Positions 1-12,700 of a stretch of DNA of 64,000 bases are shown here, piece after piece. Below the pieces are notes generated by a model. That model had not been told where the DNA came from, searched no databases, and saw nothing but the letters and a program-made list of their open reading frames with translations. The position numbers and the translations under genes were made by a program. Positions within the stretch are counted from its first letter, which is position 1. The number at the start of each line of letters is the position of its first letter. The stretch lies in the NCBI GenBank assembly GCA_022266195.1, contig WHVY01000004.1, positions 4,977,501 through 5,041,500 on the forward strand. The letters run 5' to 3'. The stretch is from Tetranychus cinnabarinus (Eukaryota; Arthropoda; Arachnida; Trombidiformes; Tetranychidae).

Positions 1-258
1 CGAAAGTCAGATATCATGCGATATTCAAGTGAAATGGAAAATAAAGTACGAGAAAGAATTATAAAAGAGCTTTGCTCGTTGAATCAAAAGAAAAAAGTCG
101 ATGAAAAGTTTCACACCGATTCGAGTAATGACTCAGATTCGCAAATAGAGCCTGGTGGAAGGGGAAAAGAAAAACAAGATGAGAGTAAAGGATTTCTTGA
201 TGAAGAAGAATCAGATACTGAAATTCAAAGAACTTGGAATATGAAATGTTTTGAATAA
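1..258 (+). CDS. C-terminal exon of an unrecognised gene, cut by the left edge
   Basis: The frame is open from base 1 and ends at a TAA at 256-258; the first in-window Met is at 16 but need not be the start. The roughly 85 residues seen are strongly charged: a Lys/Arg/Glu-rich helix-like segment (around MENKVRERIIKELCSLNQKK), then a Ser/Asp/Glu-rich acidic tail. This looks like the disordered end of a nuclear or cytoplasmic protein. An AATAAA overlaps the stop codon (254-259) and others follow downstream. I do not recognise the family. No splice acceptor is visible because the exon runs off the window. Confidence 0.45.
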   Translation, partial: RKSDIMRYSSEMENKVRERIIKELCSLNQKKKVDEKFHTDSSNDSDSQIEPGGRGKEKQDESKGFLDEEESDTEIQRTWNMKCFE

Positions 259-574
259 ATCTGTTTTTCAAATTCAAATATTCGTGAATTTCTATTTGTA
301 AAATAATTTGATATTTATCAAAGAACAGAATTAAAATTCGTTGAGATTCAGAATACTATCTATTTCGTGCATATTTAATTTTCGACTTGACTTGAATTCA
401 AGAATACTCGACTGTTTTTCTTGAACTTAGAAATTGAATGAAAATAAAATTCCAAGTTCATAAATTTTTCCTTTTTGATAAAATTCAAGATTTTGCAAGG
501 TTTTCAACATGAATCGTGTAAATGATTTCTCAGATCAAAATCGATGAATTGTCGCGACTTCACGTTGAATGATG

Positions 575-790
575 ATTCATGAGGCTTTTTTGATTCATTT
601 TCCATTCATAAATGAATTAATATGATTCAAAAATGAATGAAGTTGAAGGTGAATTGAAGACATTTATGATTCAAAAATGAATCAAAAAATTAAATACTTG
701 ATTCATTTTGCCTTCAACTGCATTCATATTGTTTTGATTCATAAATGAATCAAAATGGTAAAAAGAGCGCATTTTTATCTTCATTTTTGA
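575..790. repeat. ATGATTCA-rich foldback repeat
   Basis: The motif ATGAATC and its complement GATTCAT recur more than ten times in about 215 bases. Two segments are roughly inverted: one around 617-660 with AATGAATGAAGTTGAAGG, and one around 693-735 that reads as its reverse complement (CCTTCAACTGCATTCATAT). It could be a small foldback (MITE-like) element or a decayed satellite. No target duplication could be defined. Confidence 0.45.
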
Positions 791-3700
791 TTCAAGTCTG
801 TTGATTGGGATCGTGTCAACAATCAATCATCATCTTGTAGAATCATGTCAATAACTGATAACATCCCACCCAGGTTCACCTTTTCATGTAACCAATTTAT
901 TCTTTATTTTTAATTCAATCTCAACCGGTGACAAAATTTTAAATAACTTTCAGTGTAAAGTATAAATCATAAGAGTATGTTAAAGGTCGACTCGAGTTAA
1001 AAATAACTCTGCACTGGTTACGGTAGTGATGACAAGTTGGTTGAGAATATTTGTTTTTTAGTTTTTTTTGCAAATCAAATTGAATTGCTTTTCGCCAGTC
1101 AAACTGGGAATGTGATAAACATGTACTTTAAATGCAAAAGGTTAACAAAAATGAATGAATCAATTTTTTTCATCAATTGACTGAAACTGCAAAAATTGAA
1201 CTTTTCCAAAAGAAACATCTGAATTTGAAACGATTCATTTCACAGCGTCATCTCTAGTCTACCAATATGAACTTTTCACTACCAATCCCATTCCCTGTTG
1301 TGTAGAGCCATCTATCGAATAGCATGGGAGATAGAATACCCATTCATTCTGATTCGATTTTATAGCAAAAGATGGCACTTCATACTGTCAGGGTTCTCAA
1401 TGTTCTGCCAACTCTTGATAATTTGAAATGCTAGTAGTTTTATTCATTTTTGATCGATTTCAATTGTTCAATTCGAAAATAAAAAAATCCTTTTTTGCTG
1501 AGAAAAGCAATGAAATGAATTTTTCCATCTTGAAATGTCCAACTTGATGCTTGCCTGTTTGTTTTTACTTTAAGTGAAAGTTTTTTATTCAATGGGAAAA
1601 TTAATGTTTCAAGAAACAGTCAAATACCTAATTACGATTGCAAGACTGGTGGTTGAAGGCTCGCTTTGGTCTCGACATTTTGATTTCTTCTCTGTTTGTT
1701 TTGTCCATTTGGTCTTTGAAATTTTTGATCTATGAACTTTTGGTTCATCAGGTCCTGTGATCTTGCAACGCTCAGGGCGATAAACAGTTTGATGACTTGT
1801 CAAGTCTTGTGTTTATAACTTTTGTGACTCTCCCACTCTTGAACATTTTCGTGACTCTTGATTTTTTCAATGCAACGTTTAAACTTAGTTTAGTTTCCGC
1901 AATAAAGTTGCACTCATTCGTCAACTCTGCACTCTTCAGTTTACTTTTGTCTCTTTGTTTATAAAGAGAGAAAAAATTCATCATGAAGACTGATAATAGT
2001 TCCAGCCTTGACTCCACAAAATTGTTCATTTCTTTGTTTTTCAGATGAAAAGTCAGGAAACGTTTATGAGAAACTTTGACATTGTCTTTTCATTACTTTT
2101 GCAATCTCTTTTTTCATTTGTTTACTGGGAATTCAGTTTGAAATCACGGTAATAATGTGTAAACAAAGAGCCAACCATGAAAAAAGAAAGTATTGCATTC
2201 TCTTCTCACTTTGCGTGAACTACTCGATGAATCGTCGAAATCTCCCAACAAATGCACAAAAGAATATCAATCAGTTGCGACTCTAATAGAAACTTTTCTT
2301 AAATTTACTATTAAAGTTATTTCTTTTCAACAATTGCATTACCAATTATCTAAAAATGCGATTTTGTAGAATATTGACTGATGCAAGACTGAAAATTGCA
2401 AAAAATGATCGATGTTCTGACCATATGCATAAACTAAAATCGTTTTAACTTATTATTTAGTATTCTGTTAATATGCAAATCTGTTTTAAAATAGTACTCA
2501 ATGAATTTGACTTCAGGTTTCATCGCTCATTGAGAGTTTAACAGTCGCTCATTGTATAATATTGCAATTGAAAAGACAAAAAACGATCAATTTCTACTCT
2601 TGATTTAACCTGCTTCTTTTCTGCGTAATCCGATCATTTCAGTTGTGTCTCGCAGCAGTTATGGCTTACTAGGATTACTTTCCTCTTGTATTATTAAATA
2701 AGCATCCGTGATGCGTTTACAGTGTTTACAATAACTTCTTGCTTGTTAACTTTCAACTTGTATAACATAAATCGTCTAGCAAATGCACCTTTCGATCTTG
2801 TTTGTTCGCCTGCAAACAAATCTAATTCTAAAAGATATCTTAAGATGTCATAAAAGAAGTAAAATGTTAACATGAAACTCATTCAATAAGATTTAGAACC
2901 GTTTATCTGCAATTTTAGATACAATACTTTCTGATGTAAATCGAAAGAAACGTTGTTCACTTGACTTAACTCTTCTTAAGATCGTTCTCCTCTAAGCCTC
3001 CGTTACTTCAATCGCTACCATTGCATTGACTGTTGGCCTGTTCATGAAAAAGTATTGAAAGGTTACAAATCTTTTCATTTATGGGACTGACTCTCATCAA
3101 TCTTATTTTATGAATTGATGTTATATTGAAATGCAAGTTGTTAAATAAGCTCTTTAGTTAACCAGAAATTCATTCAGAAATAATTCTAGCTTGACTCTGC
3201 ATCAGAATGTTTAAAATTAATATCAAACTTAGTTTCACGAAAGTGATTTGACAGGTTCAATTGAATTATCGAAAGTTTGTGGAAGAAGAAAATATCATTT
3301 CATTAGAAGCTTTTTTGTTGAAGAATGGAGAGAAAGACGGAACGAGGTTTGAAAAATTTTCACTTCGAATTCTTAAATTGACCATCAATTGAAGTTGATT
3401 AAATTTCGTGTTGTGGTCGTGTTTGTATTTGGTCAGCAACAACTAAAAGAATTCACAGTTTTCTTGTTAAAACAAGTTTCCTCGAGAAAAGTAACTTTTC
3501 AGTAAACATTGAAAATTGAATAAAAATTTTTACTCCAAAAGCAAGAGAAAAATAAATTCTCAAACTTAGTTTTGCTCAACATTTAATGATGTTTACCTCG
3601 GTAACATAATTGGAATTGACATTGAAACTTGTTCCAATAACTTTACCTTTCCATTAATCTATAAATCGATTCTGGTTCGAACTGATTTAATGAGCACAAA

Positions 3701-6700
3701 TGTGTGTCCAGATTGAAAAGCAAATAAAAGTTTCATTTCCATTCAACTATTTTTTACAATTTATTGATGGAAATTGGCTCAACATCGTTTACAAATAATG
3801 CTGAAACGATAATGAGAAGAAAAGAAATCAAGAAATGATTCTTTTCGTTGCAACGACAATAAAAATAGCCCTTAATATCGTCCAAAATTCTGCTGTACTT
3901 AGCTTTAATGTTCGTTACAATAGAATGGATTGTTGAACGAAAGAACATGAAAATTTCATTACGATTATTTATCATCATTAATGTGAATAGAAAAAGTGAA
4001 AATGAAGAAAAGTTCTGGTGTCAGTTGAAACGCTGATTATTGATGGTCTTTGTTAATCCTTAATTAAACGCTAAACTCGAGTTTCATCGTGAAATCATTT
4101 TCTTTTGCTTTTTTCCTTTTCTTTTCCTCTTTGCGAGTTTTACTTGTAACTCTATCAGAGAGACTCGATTAGGGTTGTATAATGATGTTACTTGCTTGTG
4201 CTAATGATATCCAAACAATTAAACAGGAAAATGGACTCTTCAGCTCTAGAGACTTTTAATCATCATTCAATTTTAATCTGTATTAACAGGCAATGAGAAT
4301 TGCCATTTTAGCCTTTAACCAAATTGTAGTTTTGTGAAAGGTTGGAGTTGACAAGGAAGGGCAAGAATAAGTTCAATTATTATTTAATGAGCTGAGTTTA
4401 CTTCAATTGCAATAACAATAACAAAGTATCAATTGGATTGTCAACTCAAGGGTCAATCTTGTGTCACTTCATTACCACAGAAAGTTTATGAATAACTTTT
4501 ATCCAGTTCAAGATGTTCAGTCTAATAATGTCATTTTTAGATTGGAAAGTACATCAAGCTAATGGAATTTTCTCAAAAATGTTTTTGTTCATAATTCTTT
4601 CTTCTTTCAACTTTTTCCATGCTGCAAGGCTAAACATTTTCAACGATATGATGATGATTGTTAACATTAAAAAGACGTTTTAACCTCTCAACCTCGTAAT
4701 GACTTTTCTGCTTTCAATGACTTCTTTTCGTCACTAGATTCGTGGAAAGAAACGAGTTTAGAGGATAACAACTGATAAATTGCTAGTTTCAAGAAAATGA
4801 AAGGTCAATTGTTGAACAAATGGCAGCCCATGGAGTCGAGAAAGTGAACAAAATCACTTGTAGAAGGAAGCATTTCAAATTGATATTCAGGTCATTTAGC
4901 TAGTTTAGATACTGTAATGAGTTTACATTTCAGCATAACAAGATTGGTTACAAGTTTTGAGAGTTAAAGAATCATCCTTCATGCCAAACTTTATTCAATA
5001 CTAGAGATACTTCCGAATGCGAAAATCTCAATGAAAAAACTGAAAGTTATCCATTTTATGGACCGAAAGTAGCAAGAAACTCGAAAAGTTGCATAAACTA
5101 AGCAAAAGAACTATAAATTTACCAATTTCTCAAACAAAATTGAACAAGAATCTCTTGCGAAGTCAAGACCGAAAAGTTCATTAGCTTTGCATTTCGCGAT
5201 TCTTATGAAAAAAATAGTCATGAACAGAAAGTTGATCATTATCGTGATGAGGAACATGATTATCACTCAAGACTTAGCAAGCTATAAACGCAAATAAACA
5301 GAATGCATTGGAATACAAAACATAAAAGGAATTGTTCGTCGATAAATTAAAGCTTACTCATGATCTCGCAAAACATTTGGATTGATAGCAAAGGGAAAAG
5401 GGGAAAAATGATGTCCATGCATGAAACAGAAGTGGCTTGTGAACTGCCAACTCAATGCAAAATGTTTCGATAAAACGATGTAAAGATGAGAAAATAGTTT
5501 CTAAGTGATCGCAAGATTAGAGGCAAGATTATCTTGGAAGCAACTCACTTGTAATACTTGGTTTGAAGAAGCCTTTAACCTTATCCTTTTGTGGATGAGA
5601 CAACTTTTGCTTGCCTCTCATTATAACTGTAACTATCAGTTTTACTTGTTAGTTACCTCGGAATGAAATTATCTGGTCACTGAATAAATTACAGAATAAA
5701 AGATGAGAGGTTTTTATCTATTAACCATGAGAGAATGAATCTTATTCCTTGTTGTTGCCTTTTCCCTTTTGCTTTTATCATTTCTCTCCTTTTTTTACCT
5801 TTTCATTTCATTCTTTACACTGAACATTATCCATTGATATGTATACATAATACATAATGCTAATAACAAATGATAATGAAAATAGGCAACGAAAGAGTGG
5901 AAAGAATGAAGAAGAAAACCAATGATAATCTTTGATTGTCTCATTTCCTTCATGTACAACATTATCACACTTGATTAATGAACGAATTTCAACAATGAGC
6001 AACATTTCAACTCTATTTAAACATAAATAATGACATTACAATAATGACAGTAAAAGCAGCGAAAAAAAGCTCCAAACTTTGCATTTAATCATGTGAAGCA
6101 AATTAATTCTGACGATCAACGATATTGCAATCATTTTTGATCGTTTTGAAAAAAAGAGAAAAAACTTGCAAAAAAACTCATGAATATTTGAACAGATGAT
6201 AATGGCTGTTGGCTGATTAAATAGAAATTTTTGTTGGCCCAATATTCCGATTATATCTTATTTATTGGCCATTCGTAAGCCATATTAATGATAATCTATT
6301 GATAGAACTGCTGTATTTGTACTGTGGTTTTATGATGTATTTAGTGTTGATACTAAAGGATATTGCTAGTTTCCGAGAAACTCTTGCATTCTGGTTTACT
6401 TGTTCATCTCTCTTTTTTTCTGGGTTAATTTATCTCCATTGCTACAAGGTTAAGCTTGGAGGCAACTTTTCATGATGAAAGTTATAATAGAAATGAATTT
6501 TTCCATTTCCTGTTATCATCATCATTATCAATATCAGAAGGCAAAGAAAACAAAATTGAACTCATTTTTATCCATTATAATCTTTTCTCTTTCACAGAAC
6601 TTTTCTTTCTGTTTCTTCATCAGTCTTGATAAACCTTTTTTTCATCTTTACCCAAAAACCCTGATTAGGTTAATGTTGACCTTTGTTTAGTGTAATTTTA

Positions 6701-9700
6701 AGGTGAAAAGGTTATAACGAACAACGAAACAACATGAAATTGGAAAAGATTGGCCAATAAAATGAAAAATATTCTTTACAATTAATTCCCTGTTGGATTC
6801 TTATTCTGTTCATTTTTTCCTCTTTTCTTTACTTTGCTTTTCCATTTCGCTAATGTTTAGATTTTTGCCTTGAAAATCGAAGATTATCATTGGACAAAAA
6901 TCTTTTTCTTTAATACTTTAAAACTGAGCGTTCGTTTGTGCTAATTGACCACTTGTTGACCCATTAAAACATTATTGTTTCACTTTCGAGATTATCTCAT
7001 GAATGATCGGCTTAGTTGATGAAACTTTGTAATCCAACAGTCGGTTAACCCTTAATGGACTTTTCATTTTTCATCATTTCTCCTCGTCAAATCTTTTTCT
7101 ACTTTAAGTTCAACTTTGGGTGAAAATTGTGCGAAATGAATTATCACTTAATGAACGATCAAAAAGACATTTAGACGTCAATAAATCAAATGAACGAAAC
7201 GATAAAACTTTCAACTCATTATTGGACTATTGATGCATTTAAAGTAAACTCAGGGAAAGAGATTGAATCTGATTGATATTGACATTTAATGGCATGAATA
7301 TTGCTTTTTATATACACTAATGTGGAAAAGATTTTTTTTCTTCTCTGTATGAAAGAGAGAAAAAACACAATTCTCTTTTTTGGATCATTTCGATTGTCAT
7401 CTGAATGAACATTTCTATTGATGCCAAGATAAGATTCTTTTGGATTCTTCTTTTTTCGTCTCTTATTCTTTTCTCTCCCAGACAACACAGACAATAACAA
7501 GCATGATAACTTTGAGATAATAAGGGAGTGAGAAGATGATGAAGAAGAAGAAAACGAAAAAAAGCAAATGTATAGCCTCAAGTGATTAGGTTATTCAAGT
7601 GAATCAAAAGATAATAATGGATTCACACTTAGCCTGAAGATAAAAGTTTCAATATCAACATTTGTAACATTACAATTTAACACAATCATCTTCATTATAT
7701 AAATATATTTGTGATCATCAATTGGCAAAATAATCAAACTCTAGTTGTACTTAAGCAGACTGTTACTGTCCAGGCGAAAGCAAAAGTTAAGTTTGTTCCT
7801 GTTTCATCTCATTATCACACTAATATCAGGTTAAACTGGGAGTGAAGAAATTTTCTTTTCTCATGATAATGTTTCATGGTAATCTTGCTTCACTTTTGCC
7901 TGTTGAAGTAGGAAATGAGTTTTGTAAATTGAAGTGTTCATAAGATGACAGAAAGGGTGAAATGGTGGAAAAAGGAAAAAAGAAAATTTCATGAAGAATT
8001 CGGTCGAAAATATCATGTTATCGAAAGAGGAGAAGAGGAGAAAATGAACAAATTTGAAAAGAAAAGACTTGTTGACATTTAAAATTTTTTTGGTTCCTTT
8101 TTTGGAGAGAAAATTTGATGAAGAAAAAAATGAAACAAAATTGACAAAATGATGGAAGAAACAAAAAGGAAAAAATTTGTTTCATTTTTCTGTTCGCTTC
8201 AGTTTTACATGAATGTTCACTCGATGCTTTGTGTTAACACTTTTCGCTGGAAAATTTTATTCGACAAAGTATCAACTTCTCATGTTTGGTTCACCATGAT
8301 AACCTTGTATCGAGGGTAGAATAATGATGATGAGAATTGAGTGAACACAGGGAAGAGAAAATATTGACCGAAAAAATGATGAATTTTCAAGGTTTATCCA
8401 ACTGTATTCAAGGAAAAATTGGTAAACAGAGTAAACTTGAGAATGAGCGAGTTACTTGAAAAAACTATTTTTTCGTTAAAACTTTTTTCTTCTCTTTTGT
8501 TCTTTCTCTTTTCTGGTTTCAATATTGTTCATTGAAGGGTTCACCAAATCATGGTTTTGAATCATGGTTACCTGAACAATTGAATTGCTCGTTTTTATCC
8601 AATAAAAAGATTGATGAAAGGATAATGTACAAGTTTTTTTCTTCTTCGCCTGGTAAAGGGTAAAGTGTACAACAATGAGAATTGATAATCGAAAGAAAAG
8701 CGGAGGAAAAAAAGTTTCCAACATCAATATTTATTCTTGGCTCATTGTTGATATCATTTCTTCTCATTACCAGAACGCCGTTCAATTGAACATGTTTTTT
8801 CTTCATACATTTATTATTCCATCTTAAATCACTTTGGTTTAAATTGCGATTATTTAAGCCATTTTGACGTAAATCTTTTACCATTTTTTGGAAACTTTTT
8901 TTTTCTCTCTCATGCATTTGTTCGCTGATTGTATTTATTCATGAATGGTGAAACTTTTTTTCTCTTTTATTCTTCTTCTTCTTCTGAAAAGTGCAATTTC
9001 AAGTTTAAAAATTTGCTTTACCAGAGAAAAGTGTTTACTCTTTACTCATGATTTTTAGCACTTTATTCAATTCGCAGTTTGAGTGAAACTTTTATTGCCA
9101 TGGAAAGCATTCGATTGTTGCATTTGATGATATTCAAATTGAACGACTTCGAAGAAACTTTAATCTGGAAATTAATCAACTGTAATTGATGCTGATAATG
9201 GATTCCTTGATTCATTAAAAGATTAAGTTTCTGAAGTAAGCTGAAGCGAAATGCATCCAATTTCAACATAATTGAAAATTTCATTCTTTTTTTGGAAATT
9301 TTTTCTTCTCAAAATTTTCATTCGATATTTTTGAGTGAAAAAGTTAATCAAAAAATTGTTCATTCAATGATTATTTGGAAATTGTTTTTTTTGCCTTCGC
9401 AAAATGATCCATTTCTTTCAAGAGAATCATTTTTCAATATTTCTTTTCATGATATTTATCATGATTAATCGATGCTTGTTTTGTTACTTTAGATTGTAAT
9501 CATTATTCATCGTCACTCTGATATCAACTTGAACTTGATATTTATTGCTATCGACAGAGAAAACTTTTGATAACAATTTATTCGTTTTAATGATTGATTT
9601 ATTTTTGCCATTATTTCGCCAACATTTCATTTCGAAAGAAAATTTTCCCCGAAAATTTCAAATCAAAGTTGGAATGGAAAATCAATAGTTTATTTCATTT

Positions 9701-12700
9701 CACGAAAATTCATTTCATTGATCAGATTCAGTTTATGTTTACAATAAAAGTACAAGTTTACAGAAAATTGAACAATTTTCTTTCATTAATAATGAAGGTT
9801 TACTCGGTTGAAGCTCATTCGGGAAACAAGAAAAAAAAGTTGAAAGTATTAACTAATTAACCTAGTAAAGTTAATAAACAACGATTTTGTTCCCCAATGT
9901 TTTTGACTCGCTTTTCACCGTAAATGTAATCCGACTGTTGAATGTAATTGAATCAATAAAGAAACCAGGTAAATCATCTCAGATTACAGATTATTTGTTA
10001 TCTTTACAGGTAGAAATATGGAAAGTTAAAGATGCTCATTGACGTATCAATTCAATATAATTAGTTTATACCTTTTCAGGTCTTCAATTTCACTTTTTAC
10101 CTTTTCCCTGTCAACATGTTGTGGTATGATGTTACCATTTATGCGCTTACAAACTGCCATGTTAAAGGTCAAAGGATTCACTAATGCAATTTGTTTGATC
10201 GGAGCAACAAAATTTCATTTTCCATTTTTTCTTTTAAAATATTTTCCCTCATCCTTTAATGTTATCAACAGCTTACGTTTGACTTTTAGACTGAAACAAG
10301 ATTAAACTTGTTTTCTTCTTTTTCTATTCATTATGCAAATTCACCTTTTCTTACGATGGACATTTTTCTCCATTTGCTATCTATTGACCGTTTCAATAAT
10401 TGAATAAATGGTTTGATCCAAGCGTGATTAGGATCATCAACATGTTTTCAATCCTTGTTAACCTTTATTCGGACTCTTTCAATGAAACTAGTGAACCGCA
10501 TTATTAACTTGATTATCTTGATAATTCAATTTGCGATCAGAGTGTTCAACCTTTTCCGAAGAGATTACAATATAATCGTCTGAAAACTTGAGTCAAAGCT
10601 AATCATGACTCTAGACACGGAGTGAAAACTCCTTGCTCAGAGGGAAACTTATACAAATAAAAATGCAGAAAAAATTTGAAATTTAAAATGAGTTCCAATA
10701 GAGTTATCTTTTGCTTTTGATTAATCAACACTTTATTTCGTCTTTTAACGCTTAATCTATTCCCTACAAGAGAAGCATCCTCAGCTTAGTTTCTATCAAA
10801 ATAAATGTCATTCTTATAGTTCTTATATTTTCAAAGCACGAAACCTTAGTGGTACGAAGAGTAAGAGTAAGAGTAATCTAAAACATTTCAACGGACCTCA
10901 TTGCCTGTCTCGATTAGTTCACTTGAGATCTTTTGCGTCATTTTTGACTAATACTATGCAGATGTTGACTAGTATAACACTTCATTGTGGCTATAAGAGC
11001 ATTATTTTTTGATGATAACTACGGTTAGATCAATGTCGAGATTGCTCCAAATATCGTCAAGCTTTGCTTATCCTGCAAATGCATCAGTTTGATTCAGTTC
11101 ACTTCATAAACTTCTCTCTATTGAGCTGAGAAATCAAATTGTCAGTCCAGATCCAGACGTAAGTTTCATGTTTTGAATGGATAGCTCTTGCTTCGTGCAA
11201 TTTCCAGTGTGATTTGACGAAAACTCTCCAATCATGAATTTTGCTCGAATCAACTTGATTCAAACTACAATTCATTCTGTAAAATTTTCATTTTATTCGA
11301 AATTTAAACAAGGGACACTAAATATTATATTCTGCAAAAAATCGGTTTTCTGCAAATTGAATAGAGAACTTGCATTAACTTTTAGTCTCAAGTTAATATT
11401 ATGAACATTCTTGACAGTATCGATAATGATCATAATTTTTGAGTAAAGATTTTGCTTGTCAAATATTTTTTCAATATTCAAAAGAATTTCGAAAAAATAG
11501 AATTCTCTTGAATTTTATTTGCATGTGTAATTTGCTGATGTATCATTGGAATAAATTATGGAGAAAATGTAAACTTTTTGTTTCAAGGTATTTATATCAT
11601 GAAATTTCAAGCTCAAACATGATATTTGTTGACTGTTGAAACACGAAAGTGCAACAATTTCAAGTGAAAATTTTCATTCAATGGGAAATTCTGTTTTCCA
11701 ATGATTATTGTGATAACTCAAATATAATATATTTTTGCACACATTTCGTGACCGTTTCATGTAAAGATAATGCTAAAGGATTTTGCATGTTTTGTTTGTC
11801 ATTTTTTCCCTCTAATATTCAATGTTGAAATGTAAACACTTAAATATCTGTTATGAAACATGATAATTCAATAAAAAAGGTGCAAGAAAAAGGAATTTAT
11901 AAAATTCAAGTTCCCTCAACAAACAAACATGTATTTTGACGGAAACTTGAATCAATTTTGTTCATATCTAATCATTTCAGTCTATTTTTAAAGCAATCAA
12001 ATTATTACTGAATTTTTCTTTCTTTTTTATTCGTTTCAATTTATTATAAGTTCCCAGAAAATGTCTGCATGCTACTTTGCAGAGAGATTCAACATTATAA
12101 TCATGAAATTATGATATTTTTAAACTTGAATTGAAACTAAACAATGAAACGAAATCAATAAGATTTGTTGAGATTTTGATGCAAGTAAATTGAATGTTTC
12201 CTAAAATAAAGTTTCCCAATCAATTCAGCTTATGATTTTGGATTTTAAAAGATTAAACCAGAATCAAAAGTTTCAATGAAAACTGTGGATTTGGATTAAA
12301 ATGGATAACATTAGCAATATATAAAATACTTTAAAGAAGAAAAAAGATTTTCTTACAAAAAAAGAAAAGCTTTGCCGTAAAAGATCATAAAGTTATTGAC
12401 CGAAAACCAAAATTCTGTGGTCATTCATTTTCTTTTCATCTGTAAATCGGTTTAATTGAATCTCGAAAAGATTATTGAATGTTTACAATCCATTTGCTTT
12501 CCATGACGATGAATGTTCTGATAACATCTCGGTCAATCCATACTTTTGACTGAGAAGCTTTCATGAGGTATAAATGTCTGTGCATTGACTAAACTTTTCT
12601 TTAATCATCTTTATCGAGCATTAGCATCAAGAAAACACTTTTAGTAGAAACAAAGCAATGATAAGTTTCGATCGCAGATTCGACCGGCGATCAGATATTC

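Noticed and set aside
7219..7581. 120-codon minus-strand frame
   Set aside because: Phe/Ser runs at one end and Lys/Arg runs at the other come from CT- and GA-rich DNA; no domain, no splice context.
8476..8917. Two overlapping minus-strand frames of 83 and 122 codons
   Set aside because: Two different frames over the same low-complexity DNA; composition not protein-like.
10039..10305. Frame after a TTTTCAG acceptor-like site
   Set aside because: All three frames have comparable short open stretches and no good donor; could not decide that any is coding.
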